A stretch of 64,000 nt of DNA. Origin: Mermis nigrescens. Taxonomy: Eukaryota; Nematoda; Enoplea; Mermithida; Mermithidae. The notes under the pieces are model-generated. The model made no database searches. It saw only the letters and a list, made by a program, of their open reading frames with translations, and was not told the DNA's origin. Of this stretch, positions 23,870-34,047 are shown one piece after another (within the stretch, counting starts at the first letter, position 1; each line of letters starts with the position of its first letter). Position numbers and translations under genes: made by a program. The stretch spans positions 387,308-451,307 of the forward strand of contig JAVLUZ010000154.1 in the NCBI GenBank assembly GCA_036768485.1, written 5' to 3'.

Positions 23870-24330
23870 ATGGGAATTCTGGGAAGGTGGGGGTAAAATT
23901 ATAAAGTTGTCCAAAATGGTAGGTAAGCGTCAAAAACATGTTTTTTAGCGTTTCTGACGATGTTCTATCTTTCTAAAGCATAAAAATATTTTTAAAAAAT
24001 TCCGAAAAAAAGTTAAAAAAAGTCGGAACAAATTGAACAAAATATAGTCCAAACATGAGTATAATGGTGCGAAGCGCCGAAGATTTGGCGCTTTTGAGCA
24101 AATAGATAGCTAAAAACGCTTTAAAAAGCATCTTTTCTACAAATTTTTAGAAAATTTTTTCAGAACTTTAAAAAAAAATCGACAATTCTAGGGTTAGGGG
24201 GTGGAAAAAGTTTTGCGGGGTAAAAATTCTTCTGGAGAGATTGGTGGGTTAAAACCCACCACATGTTTAAAATAAAAGGCCCGAAATTTTTTGGCGCTTT
24301 GCGCCTTAATTATATTATACAACAAATGTC
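23870..24330. repeat. GCGC-hairpin repeat within the long repeat
   Basis: The block contains two short hairpins, TGCGAAGCGCC near 24,067 and GGCGCTTTGCGCC near 24,292. Close relatives at 42,255-42,690 and 56,990-57,420 occupy the same position in the other long-repeat copies, and a diverged one lies at 1,140-1,545. Confidence 0.6.
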
Positions 24331-24575
24331 TTTAATATAGCTAAAATAACTTTGACTTTTTAAAACTGTTTTTCTTCAATGTATCGATCTCGTTGAGGAA
24401 AATCGAATAACACCATTATTTTTACTTATACATAAGTAGTTTTTGAGGAATCCAACTTCAAAATTTTCGACCCCTTGAATCAGAAGGCCAGCTATGCCAC
24501 TGGTGACAGCTAAGACGCTGACGATTTTAAGATTAAATAATCTCTTTTCATCTTTGGAAGTCTGGATTTTCTCAT

Positions 24576-25002
24576 CAGTGTCTTTTGTACAAGGTCCCTT
24601 TGTACAAGTACAAAGATATTCCTCGAAGGTTTTTGCACATTTTTTACATGCAAATTCTGTGGTACTATGATACAACAGCGCTTTCAGTATGGAAAAAGGG
24701 TTTCTTGACCTTTGGAAATGTATTTTAGCTAATTTTTGGGCTTTTGACGACAAAAATACTAAAAATTGTTTCTGGATATGGCGCGAAGCGCTATAAATTT
24801 CACAATTTTTTTATTCTAAATGAAAAATTCTGCCATTATAAAGACATATAGAAAGTACAATTACTCATTTCAGCGCGAAACGCCGAAGATTTTTGGGAAT
24901 TTCAGACGTTTGCAGGTTTCGTCTTCCCAAAAGCCTTGTAACATGAACCGAAATGTCTTTGTACATCGATAAAAATCTGTGCCAATCAACAAAAAAGCCC
25001 TG
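24576..25002 (-). mobile_element. hAT-type non-autonomous element (GCGC-hairpin family)
   Basis: The termini CAGTGTCTTTTGTAC and GCCCTG are flanked by octamers tttctcat (24,568-24,575) and tttttcat (25,003-25,010), which match at seven of eight positions. The copy is 427 bp, in inverse orientation to the element at 11,343. The same insertion is present in the other two long-repeat copies, so it predates their duplication. Confidence 0.82.
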
Positions 25003-25345
25003 TTTTTCATATTTAAGCTTTTTGACCTTTAATAATAATAAATAATATCAAATAAAAGGAACGTAATAACTTTCTCAGATTTATAGCCACAAACTTAAAA
25101 TTCAATTCCTTTTATTAAATTTCCTAATTTTTGCTTCCGTATTTATTTTAACGCAATAGCCGTTGTCATCAAAAAAATCTGCTCTACCTCTTTCTCTAAA
25201 AGTCTAGCCTTTCATAATTCCGCAGACCTATTGCGAAATCCGCTGTGGCAAAAGAAGTATTTCCTGTATTGACCTACCCGAAGATCAATCAATAGTTGAA
25301 TGGTTTCAATATCAAATATCTTATAATTCTTTCATTACTTTCGAC

Positions 25346-25595
25346 CAAAGGTGGGCAGCTACAAAATTCTGGGGGGGTGTTTCAAAGGTCAAAAATAGTC
25401 TTATAAATGGTGGTGTGGCGAAACACCATTTTTCAATGTCTCTCATCGAGCACTATCCATTGGCATAAAAAAACTCGCGAAAAAACAAAAAATTCCACAA
25501 ATTGAATTCTGGAAGCATTCTGTTTTCTGGGGTAGGGTGTATTCGGCCTTCTGGACGCTGAACACCCCGTAAACGCCCCCTCACGCCCACGTGTG
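25346..25595 (-). mobile_element. MITE family 1, complete copy
   Basis: The 250-bp copy runs from CAAAGGTGGGC to GCCCACGTGTG. Octamers ctttcgac (25,338-25,345) and gtttcgac (25,596-25,603) match at seven of eight positions. The same insertion is present at 58,662 and, truncated, at 43,924. Confidence 0.88.
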
Positions 25596-26145
25596 GTTTC
25601 GACTAAATATTAAGCCAGCTGAGCGTAAATGTAAAAAAATTCGGGTTACAGAACAGTTAAAGCCATATGATGTAAATAAACGAATTTATGGAAATAAGTC
25701 AGTAAATTTTTCAAAGGAAATCATAAAAAAATTATTGCAGAATTGACACAAAAATGATTGAAAAGTGTCGAAGATTGCTTTAATTCCGTGACATTTACGG
25801 GCAAATGGGTGAAAACTTGCATCAAAAACCAAAAACATCTCAAAACAATCGCAAAACATCCGAAAAAATTTCATAATTCTTTAGGACGCCTCATCAGGCG
25901 GGAGTAAATGTGTTTATTTTCGAGTAACTCTAAAATTCAATAACACAATCGGTTTGCGCCTTTAAAATTAAATGCATCCAAGAATTTAAACAAAACCTTC
26001 GAACGCTGATGTCAATTAATATATTAATTAAAAAAATATCAATGAATTAATTACTTGAACTATGCATACATTATAATTATTAATTATCTTTTTTATTGAT
26101 TTTATCTTTAATATTAAATTTTCGTTGTTAAATATAGCGCGTGCT

Positions 26146-26601
26146 GGATCTAGTATTCAATTTACCCCCAGCGTTTTCAGCTGATCCATATAAGCTACAG
26201 TAACCAAACTTTACAAGGAGATAGCTATAAACCTATTGTACTAATCTGGCAAAATTGATTAACTTACGGTGTGAACTTACAGCTTGGAAAAAATTTGAAA
26301 AAAATTACTTTTCCTTACTTTAAACTTACTTTAAACTTACTTTTTTAAAGTCATTTTTTTATGTAGGATGTTGACTGAGTTACAAAAAACTGCTTTGTTT
26401 GAAAGCCACCGAATCGTTTACAATTTTTAGATGCCTTAGTACGTTGTAAACTGTGAGTGTAAAGCAGTAATTTTACACCGTAAGTTAATCAATTTGACCA
26501 GATAAGTACAATAAGCTTAAAGCTATCTCCTTGTAAAGTTTCTTTACTGTAGCTTATATGGATCGGCTAAAAACGCTGGGGGTAAATTGTATACTAGATC
26601 C
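26146..26601. mobile_element. MITE with about 135-bp inverted termini and exact 8-bp TSD
   Basis: The ends GGATCTAGTATTCAATTT and its near-perfect inverse extend for about 135 bp on each side. An exact TSD, cgcgtgct, lies at 26,138-26,145 and 26,602-26,609. The paralogous segment near 59,420 has a single copy of this octamer (one change) and no insertion. No coding capacity is seen. Confidence 0.9.
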
Positions 26602-27949
26602 CGCGTGCTACCAACTGTTTCGATTTATTTACTATTTATATAGAAGGTCATTTATACCATTTTTTATTCTAGGTAATCAATATTCGAAGAAGAACAGTTA
26701 CGTCTGTAGGAAAGATTTAAATTTTAATATATAACAGTTTCACATAATTTCGTGCAAATTTTGTATGACAATGTATACGTGAATTGCCTCATGTTTTTGA
26801 AATTCGGAGGCCACTATTTTGAAACGAATTTTTTAAGCTTCGGCACCTTCTCGGGAAACACCGGCGATTCCACATGGAAGGACTGCTAACCTTGGCAATC
26901 ATTATTTAACAAACTTAATTTTTAGATTAGTCATACTTTTAAAAGCAATTATATCATTCAAAATATTGCACGATTAAAGGCAACGAATCAAAAATTCATG
27001 GTTTTCTGACGAAAATACGAGAAAATTTCAATATTTGTCTATAAAAATAAACCTTTCTAAACAATTTCATATAACAGGTGCAAGTACCACTGGAGAATGG
27101 AACTTTTTCAATTAAGAAGCAAAAAACGTTAGAAATGTGAAATTAAAATAATAAAAAGTAAATAAAAAATGAAAAAGTAAATTAGAAAGCCTTGAACAAA
27201 AAAGCCGGCTGTGCATAAATTTTAAATTAGAAAAGGATTCAGCTTAAAAGTACGGTTAAGAATCATAAAAAAGTCATTGACAAATTTCAGTTGATCGCCA
27301 AGATTTTCGAGGCAGCGACCGAACTGGCAGGACACGATTTGTTTAAACCAGCCGACTAAAAATCTTCGATGTTTGGGGCAATTTTTACCAAGAACCAATG
27401 TCGTACAGTGAAATTCTGATCAGATGGGAAAGCTAATTCCGAAATTCTAGAGAAATTTATCGAAAATTATCTAAGAAAGGATACAAAAGTCAAAAAATAA
27501 TATTCCGAATTTCAGGATTCGGGATTTTTTCATTATTCATTTCGCATGCAAATCTTCGCTTAAAATCTGCCTTTTTCCAAGAAATTTTACGTAGATACGC
27601 AGTTTCATAAGCCAATCAGCGTTTTCACCAATTTCTCGTTAAAGATGAAATGCTTATATAACTTTTTCCGATTTTTGTCAATTTTTTTATTTGGAATTAT
27701 TTTTGGATGAAAAACTAAATTAAATACTATTCAACGAACGCCGATCGATTGTTGCATTAATCAAATATAATATAGGACACAAGGGCTGAATTATGAAAAA
27801 ATAACAAGTAGGGCGGTTTGGTGAATTACTTGAACAATATTCAAGATATTATCTCAATGTAAAATAATTAAAAATCAACAAATAAATAAAAACAGGGATA
27901 AATACGTCAATATTAGATGCACTAAAAAATACATAAAAACATGTATATA

Positions 27950-28145
27950 ATGAAAAATTAATCAATAAAAATAAATAAATAAGTAGATAAATAATAAATA
28001 AACAAATAAATAAACAAAGAAATAAATCAATAAATAAATAAATGAATAAATAAATAAATAAATAAATAATAAATAAATAAATAAAATGAATAAATAGATA
28101 AATAAATAAAATGGATAAATAATATGAATAAATAAATTAATTAAT
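27950..28145. repeat. (AAAT)n microsatellite
   Basis: Imperfect AAAT/AAATA tetranucleotide repeats opening the inner part of segment B. The equivalent block in the other copy is at 51,630-51,845. Confidence 0.9.
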
Positions 28146-29044
28146 TAAAAAGGTCTGGTTTACCGCTGCTAACATGCGCTTCTTTATGGTCGTTCCACGT
28201 CTTCCAGAACGTTGGACTTTTTGGACACTTCTCCGCTAATGATTCAATGAAAATATATAGCATTTTCAGTTTCTTTTAAATATGTAGTAATTTCTTATCG
28301 ATTCATAGAATGCCAATAGAATAGATTGTTGACGCTTTCTTTCTACATCTATTCATGCGTTGTTCCAACTGGTTTTCACAGACACGATTAGAAAGCCTGT
28401 TGGCCCACCAAACTAGGCTTATTTCTAGAACTAACGTCTGTTCCTAAAGAAAATAATATTATTTTCCAATATTATTTCCTTCCTAAAGCTTTGCTGCTTA
28501 TTACTGCAGCACAATATTTTACTATTTACGTTGTTGTGGCAGTTTGTCAGATGCGTCGCTTAATAAGCACAGCACATTGAGCATTTAATAAGAAGAGTTC
28601 AAAGCAACCAGCTGCTACGATGGCTCAATTGAAGAAGCAATTTGGGCAGTAAAAAACTAATAAAGTAATAAGATTTAACGAAAATGAGTCGTTTGAAATG
28701 GTACAGACTATAGTAAGCCTACGCCGATTAAACGTCATTATTGGATCGAAGCATTAACGGACTGCATATCTAATCGTAATCAAATAAATCGATAAGTCAA
28801 TACATAATAAATGCAAAAATTTATATCCGAAAAATGAGTGAATTGATAACTTTTGATCAATGTTCTTCAACTCGAATAAACTACAAAATTAATCAGACGC
28901 AGGCCGGTAGATAAAAAAATCTTATCATTGCTACGCTAATTACATTTATTCACTTTGTTAATCAATTGATTACTTATTTCTATATTTATTTGCAAAATAT
29001 CTGCTATTCGTTTAGTAATGTAATTAATTATTAGCTCGGTTTTT

Positions 29045-29310
29045 ATTTCTTTAGTTATTTATTATTTATTTATTAGTTTTTTTGATTGATCAACTAACTA
29101 ACTTATTTATTTATTTATTTTTTACATATTCCTTTAATTATTTCTCGAAATATTTATTTATTCATTTTTTACATATTTGTATAATTATTTCGTGACGCAT
29201 TTGTTTATTCATTTATCAGTTTCTTAATTAATTTATTTATCTAATTATTAATTTATTCATTTAATCAATTTATTTATCTAATTATTAATTTATTCATTTA
29301 TTTATCACAT
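29045..29310. repeat. (ATTT)n microsatellite
   Basis: Imperfect tetranucleotide repeats complementary to the block at 27,950-28,145, so the two can pair across about 0.9 kb. The equivalent block in the other copy is at 52,690-52,985. Confidence 0.85.
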
Positions 29311-30065
29311 TTGACCAAATGTGGAAAACACGTTTCACTACATTCACCTTCATTTTAAAAGCAGCTTTACAGTTGTTTTCCTCTTAGGGCACCTTCAAAC
29401 GAAAAATAAAGAATTAATTAATTAAGGAATTCATCAAACATCATCTGCTTCAAAATTTTCGATATTCGTTGATTTTCTACATCAATTGTAGAAGAATTTT
29501 TAAAATCCAAATTTCGGAATAATTCCCAATCTATTTTTATCTAATAACTAATATGACCCAATTAATTGCTTTACTGATTCTTTATCGGAATTGGACCATA
29601 CGTGCTCTTGAGGGAGGGCTTGGCAAATTTCGACCATCTTTTCAGATGGCTGCCCAGCTGAACCCGCAAAAATCTTCTAGGATTTCCCGTTTCGAAGAAC
29701 TCGATGAAATATGCTCGTTTGAGCGTTTTTTTAGGGTATTTTGAATCAGATATTTCGATTTTTTAGCTTTTCAGATAAAAATTGCGTCTTTCCGCCGCAC
29801 AAAGACAGCCTGAAAATTTTGGGGAGATTCGTTACCTTGAAAATTTTTTAAAATTGACTTTTTTGGACCAAAAAACGATGGGACAACTTCAAAACGTGTT
29901 TCTTTTTATTTTTTACATTATAATTTTTTTTTACACAATGCTCATTCTTTGTTTAGAAAAGAAAAACATTAAAATGTACAAAATTGAAGAGAATGTAGCC
30001 TAAAACTGTGTATAATGGTGCGGAGCGCCGAACATTTCCATTTAAACCAACAATGAGTTAAGAAC

Positions 30066-30345
30066 GATAGTAGTAATGGCTGTCAGTCTGGGGAGCAATG
30101 CTGTAGGATAGCCTATGTTATAACATAGGCGATGACGTAAAAATCTGCACCCTGAGGTAAGCTGAGGGTGCAACGTTAAAGTATATAAAGGACGGGCAAG
30201 GAGGGGTGTGTAAGGGAGGGGCTCCCACCGCGCCGCCTGTTATATCATTGTCTATCTTGCAGTGTTGTTCCTCAGGTTGCATGGTCGATCTGGGGGTGGT
30301 GTCGATGAATTTTTTTTGCTAAAAAATGGTATAAATGGCATAAAA
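30066..30345 (+). promoter_or_regulatory. promoter-like block with palindrome, hairpin and TATA box
   Basis: A perfect 20-bp palindrome (30,111-30,130) is followed by an imperfect hairpin (GCACCCTGAG paired with CTGAGGGTGC, about 30,148-30,173) and then by TATATAAAGG at 30,182-30,191. The following G/C-rich stretch and a TCAG near 30,270 could hold a start site. A link to the plus-strand ORF at 31,624 is only inferred. Confidence 0.35.
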
Positions 30346-30495
30346 CAGGCACGTGGCTAGCCGTCACCTTTGGGGGACCAGCACTGATTTGGGAGGACTA
30401 TACCCAAAAGACCAAAATAGCACAAAATAACGTCTAAAAAGTCCGATTTTTCTGAATTTTAGGGGTCACCCCACTCCCCCAGATCTACGTGCCTG
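30346..30495. mobile_element. small MITE, 150 bp
   Basis: The inverted ends CAGGCACGT are perfect over nine bases and extend with mismatches into G/C blocks. The A-rich flanks are similar, but a clean 8-bp TSD cannot be fixed. Confidence 0.5.
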
Positions 30496-31044
30496 AATAA
30501 AAATAATTGTATATGGTCAAGCATTTTTCCGATTTTCGCCCTATTTTATCTAGAAATTTTCCTTGCTGAGATGCCCCTCGTGCATGTCTTGTATGTATGT
30601 ATTTTTACTGTTCGAAGAAAGCACGTACACAACAAGTCACGAATAAATAAGTAATTTTGCTAAAAATTACAGTAAAAATGAACGAGGCAGCCATATAGAT
30701 CAGCGAATACATCGGATATGCTGCAAATGTGATCTCATTCGCATGTTTGATAAAGAGAAATACGATATGACAAATCGTCGCAGGTTGAACATGAAAAAAT
30801 TCGCAGTAATTTCAAGTGATTTCTAGGCATCTTATCCGTAGATGCGAAGCAGGGCGGTTCTGGGGGCAGCCTCAAAAATAGGCATAAATTGACAGTCATT
30901 GCAGCAAAAAATTTTAATTTTTATCAATTCCCAGGAACTTTTCCATTTAGGTCCCCTCCCATAGGTGTTCGTCTCGTCTCCACTCATTTGCATGGGCCTG
31001 CATACTACCGAAAACTTTGCCGTTTAAAAACAATTATTGATATT
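30496..31044. other. unassigned sequence
   Basis: No gene was recognised. The open frame from 30,889 runs into the downstream minisatellite and has no family resemblance. Confidence 0.35.
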
Positions 31045-31606
31045 TTTTGTAAAGTCGTGGAAAATTTTTGTCATGTTGTGAAATATTTGTGTCACGTTGT
31101 GAAATATTTTTGTTACGTTGTGGAAATTTTTTGTCAAGTTGTGGAAATTTTTTAGTCAAATTGTGAAAATTTTTTGTCAAGTTGTGAAAATTTTTTGTCA
31201 AGTTGTGAAATTTTTTTGTCAAGTTGTGAAAATTTTTGTCACGTTGTGAAAATTTTTTGTCAAGTTGTGGAAATTTTTTGTCAAGTTGTGAAAATTTTTT
31301 GTCAAGTTGTGAAAATTTTTTGTCAAATTGTGAAATATTTTTACGTGCTTAAGCATAGTACTTTTGTCATGTTGTGAAATTTTTTTGTCAAGTTGTGAAA
31401 ATTTTTTGTCAAGTTGTGAAAATTTTTTGTCAAGTTGTGAAATATTTTTGTCAAGTTGTGAAAATTTTTTGTCAAGTTGTGGAAATTTTTTGTCACGTTG
31501 TGGAAATTTTTTGTCAAGTTGTGGAAATTTTTTGTCAAGTTGTGAAATATTTTTGTCAAGGTGTGAAATATTTTTGTAATGTTGCGAAATATTTTTGTAA
31601 AATTTT
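31045..31606. repeat. 21-bp minisatellite
   Basis: About 26 tandem copies of a 21-bp unit, GTCAAGTTGTGAAAATTTTTT with variants in the T run and at GTCA(A/T/C)GTT. A 36-bp interruption lies near 31,335-31,370. Because the unit is a multiple of three, several frames on both strands stay open as heptapeptide repeats. These are by-products of the period. Confidence 0.95.
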
Positions 31607-31623
31607 TATATTTTGCTGAAAGT

Positions 31624-31908
31624 ATGCAGTTTTACGAGTTTTTTTACCAAAATTATAGAAATCCATCAATAAGACAAAAAAAACAGAAAAAAAGAAAAAA
31701 CGTAGACCCTAGGCTGATTGGCGATTTCTGGCGCAGGGCCAAGTTGGTCCAATTGGGACCGCTTTCTAACACATCTAGAAAGAAATCCGTCGGCGGTCTT
31801 CTCCAGCCAGCAGCTGAGGGCTTTTTTCCGTCCGATCTAACGCTGGCAGACGCTGTGAATCAAGCGTTCGTCACAAGAGGCAAACGCAAACGTCAAGACA
31901 CAGAATAA
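31624..31908 (+). CDS. hypothetical basic protein or last exon, 94 codons
   Basis: The frame from ATG at 31,624 ends at TAA 31,906-31,908, which is embedded in a polyadenylation signal AATAAA (31,904-31,909). The protein has a lysine-rich N-terminal part (QKKQKKRKN), then LIGDFWRRAKLVQLG and GGLLQPAAEGFFPSDLTLAD, and a basic C-terminus with KRKR that could be a nuclear signal. A pyrimidine-rich acceptor-like TTTTACCAAAATTATAG near 31,660 would make this a terminal exon starting in the same frame. I do not recognise the family. It converges on the gene ending at 32,023. Confidence 0.4.
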   Translation: MQFYEFFYQNYRNPSIRQKKQKKRKNVDPRLIGDFWRRAKLVQLGPLSNTSRKKSVGGLLQPAAEGFFPSDLTLADAVNQAFVTRGKRKRQDTE

Positions 31909-32022
31909 AGTAAATAATATAAATTAAGCTTTATTATAGCTATAAAGGAAACATCTCTATTTCCTCGGCTACTTGAGGCAAATCGTTAGTGCGAGAATTA
32001 CGAATACATAAATACATAATTA

Positions 32023-32521
32023 TTAAAAAATTAAAAAAGCAAAAATCGAGGCAGTGGCGATGACGGGTGTCCAGCATACGTGGGCAGCAAGAAAATTCTG
32101 GGGGGGGGGGGGGGTGCAAGATTTTTTTGAAGGTCGAAAAATGGCCTTAAAAATGGTGGTATGGCGATAAAAACACCATTTTTCAACGTTTCTCATCAAG
32201 CACTATCCATTGGCATCAAAAAATTGCGAAAAAAAACGAAAAAAATTTTCAAAAATTGAATTCTGGGGGGGGTATTTTGATTTCTGGGGGGTATTTTGGT
32301 TTCTGGGGTGCATACCCCCCAAACCCCCCCCCACGCCCAGGTGTGGTGTCCAGTTGGGGCGTTTTTGGGGGGGGGTCTGGCCGGTGAAAACCATTGTAAC
32401 TAGTGATTTCGGGGCAGTGGAGATAGGTTGAGCAGTGGTCTGGGTGTAAATTGGGCCCGTTGTTGTTGATGATGGAGCATTGCTTGTTGAAAACTGGGTG
32501 GAAAATTGGGTAGTTGTGGAA
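32023..32521 (-). CDS. secreted Ser/Thr-rich protein, exon 3 (carries a MITE)
   Basis: The acceptor is TTGATTTAAG at 32,531-32,522. The exon continues the frame with a mucin-like Ser/Thr/Pro stretch (STTTQFSTQFSTSN onward), a typical site for O-glycosylation. At the octamer ctggacac (minus strand) a 271-bp MITE and its 8-bp TSD add 279 bp, a multiple of three. Translation then runs on into the MITE and stops at 32,203. Without the insert the frame would finish with a 13-residue hydrophobic tail, VIATASIFAFLIF, ending at 32,023, as in GPI-anchor or C-terminal membrane signals. A polyadenylation signal AATAAA lies at 31,935-31,930. Predicted length is 177 aa uninterrupted or 210 aa with the MITE reading. 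Confidence 0.6.
32075..32345 (-). mobile_element. MITE family 1, intact copy in the last exon of a gene
   Basis: The 271-bp copy runs from CATACGTGGGC to GCCCAGGTGTG. It has an exact 8-bp TSD, gtgtccag, at 32,067-32,074 and 32,346-32,353. The exact TSD and clean termini mark it as one of the youngest copies in the window. Confidence 0.95.
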
Positions 32522-32577
32522 CTTAAATCAAAATGTTTATCAATTTTTCAATAAGCACCGAATCATTTTTTTCTTAC

Positions 32578-32744
32578 TTTTTTGTATGTAGGTTGTTGGG
32601 ATCGCAGTGTTGAGGCCACAGCAGGTTGATTGTAGTGTTACTAGGCTGGTAAAAAAAGATGTTCGAGATGAAAGCATGGGATCCGAACTGTTGCACCGGG
32701 GTGGTGGGTGTGTAAACCAGGTTTGTAAAGATATCGTTGATCAT
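32578..32744 (-). CDS. secreted Ser/Thr-rich protein, exon 2
   Basis: The 167-bp exon lies between acceptor CGTTTTTAG and donor AAAAAA then GTAAGA. It is open in the frame that continues exon 1 (phase 0) and leaves two bases for exon 3. It encodes MINDIFTNLVYTPTTPVQQF followed by an aromatic-rich segment with a PSNTT glycosylation sequon and one Cys. The introns on either side are 57 bp (32,745-32,801) and 56 bp (32,522-32,577), and this similarity in size supports the model. No known domain is recognised. Confidence 0.6.
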
Positions 32745-32801
32745 CTAAAAACGACGTTTTTGCAGTATTTTAACATTTTCAGGAATCGGAAAACTTTTTA
32801 C

Positions 32802-32948
32802 TTGGCCGCCATCGTCAAACGTATAACAATCAGGAGTAATTTCACATAGTAGAGATTTTTCGGGTATATTGCACGAGCAATAAGCCCATAAATTGCATAA
32901 AATAGGTTGGAAATAAATTAAAATCGACAAAAGCGACAAAAATCGCAT
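32802..32948 (-). CDS. secreted Ser/Thr-rich protein, exon 1 with signal peptide
   Basis: The ATG at 32,948 opens with MRFLSLLSILIYFQPILC, a textbook signal peptide with a probable cleavage near residue 18. A Cys-containing stretch follows (WAYCSCNIPEKSLLCEITPD). Donor: GGCCAA then GTAAAA. If unspliced the frame would close at 67 codons; splicing of a 57-bp intron carries it into exon 2. The upstream sequence has TATA-like AT blocks and a TCAGTC initiator-like site near 32,970. The product should enter the secretory pathway. Family unknown. Confidence 0.6.
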
Positions 32949-33726
32949 TTTTTATGATGTTATTTAAATGACTGACAAGGTGTACCCCCACGCTTCCCTT
33001 TACGCGTATTAAATAAGTATATGACGTATATACCCATATAATCACAGCAAGAACACCCAAATTTTCAGTCAATGTTTTATTTCGGAAAATTACGCCATTA
33101 CGTTACGTAATTTCAAACCATCGTGATCGATACAATTAATAAATGCCCAAAAAGGGCCATTTTTCCGTCGTGTCAACAATAATTCCCCAGTTGTAATACG
33201 GCAAAATAAAATCTTGAAATCTAAATCGATCTTAAAACCCTAGTTGGCGCGAAGAGAAATTAATAATGGAGTTTTGTGTTATGTACGTGTTAGGGAATTC
33301 TAAAAAATCATCCTACGCGTAAAGTAATGTCTAAACTCTTCCGAAAAACTTATAGTCAACTCATTTAAACGCGTAAAATTTTCGAAACTTGAGATAAGAT
33401 TACGAACGTCAAAGAATGCGTCGAAGCTACGTAGCTGAATTTCGAGCGGATTCAAAATTCTACTCCAACGTACGATTGTGCAATTGAAATCTTGTATATA
33501 AATTTATTTATATCGTAGGGTAATAAACCGTTAGGAAAACGAATTTTTTCGTCCAAATCGATTTGTCTCTGGCCTGTCGTTTCAGGAAAAGCTTTATTAT
33601 TCGTCGTACGTACATAGTTGTTGTTCCGATTTTTGAAACCTTTAATGAGTTGGGGTCGGTTTAAAAAATTTTAAGAGAACATTACTCAATAAAAATTACC
33701 GGTGAGTTTGACGAATTCGGGGTTGA
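32949..33726. other. upstream region of the secreted-protein gene, unassigned
   Basis: No repeat family of the window and no recognisable protein were seen. Confidence 0.35.
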
Positions 33727-33921
33727 TTAGTCGAAGTAAGGAACGTAATTTTGTGTCCGTAATATATCCCTTAATTTCGACAACCTCAATAAATTTAATA
33801 TATACCGACTATATGTAATCAGTCGATATAAGTCTGAACAAACGGCCATACAGACTATTTGGGAAACAGGCCTAATAAGGGTTAAAATCATTACTTGAAC
33901 ATTAAGCGGAAGAGAAATCAT
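33727..33921 (-). CDS. hypothetical ORF, F-box-like start
   Basis: The 64-codon ORF starts with ATG and MISLPLNVQVMILTLIRPVS, which fits the LP-x-x-V/I-x-x-x-I-L spacing of the first helix of F-box domains, followed by hydrophobic and Leu-rich residues. F-box proteins recruit substrates to SCF ubiquitin ligases. The resemblance is short and could be chance. The ORF lies in the same frame as the one at 34,048-34,290 and may be a neighbouring exon. Confidence 0.25.
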   Translation of the reverse strand: MISLPLNVQVMILTLIRPVSQIVCMAVCSDLYRLITYSRYILNLLRLSKLRDILRTQNYVPYFD

Positions 33922-34047
33922 GATGACCGTTGATAATATCGAGTCGAATGAACTGTTTATGAAAGAAAGAAAAACATGACTGCATACGTGTGTAACTCGT
34001 TCCGGAACGGGCTCCGGTGTCTTTCACTAGTGCATAGATTGTCCATA

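Larger units (their letters stand above)
21590..30060 (+). repeat. long non-coding repeat, best preserved copy 3 (about 8.5 kb)
   Basis: Segment A (21,590-27,390) aligns in order with 39,258-43,985 and 53,950-60,770. Segment B (27,390-30,060) aligns with 51,070-53,745 and with 60,770-61,110. There is no long ORF, and short ORFs are not shared between copies. Landmarks are CACTCCCGCAGACGCC near 22,786, a CCGCCCGACTCGTAC segment near 23,074, the (AAAT)n and (ATTT)n blocks, and the hairpin TGCGGAGCGCC near 30,020. Confidence 0.75.

Noticed and set aside
29553..30003. ORFs at the end of segment B
   Set aside because: They are not conserved in the paralogous copy at 53,220-53,690, where indels break the frames.
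21590..30060. Helitron or Polinton origin of the long repeat
   Set aside because: No TC/CTRR ends with a terminal hairpin, no Rep-helicase, polymerase B, integrase or capsid ORF was seen in any copy.
31045..31606. CRISPR-like array
   Set aside because: The 21-bp units are contiguous with no unique spacers, in a eukaryotic setting. It is a minisatellite.
31034..31619. Six overlapping ORFs with seven-residue repeats on both strands
   Set aside because: They follow from the stop-free 21-bp period. At most one frame could be real and none has other coding signs.
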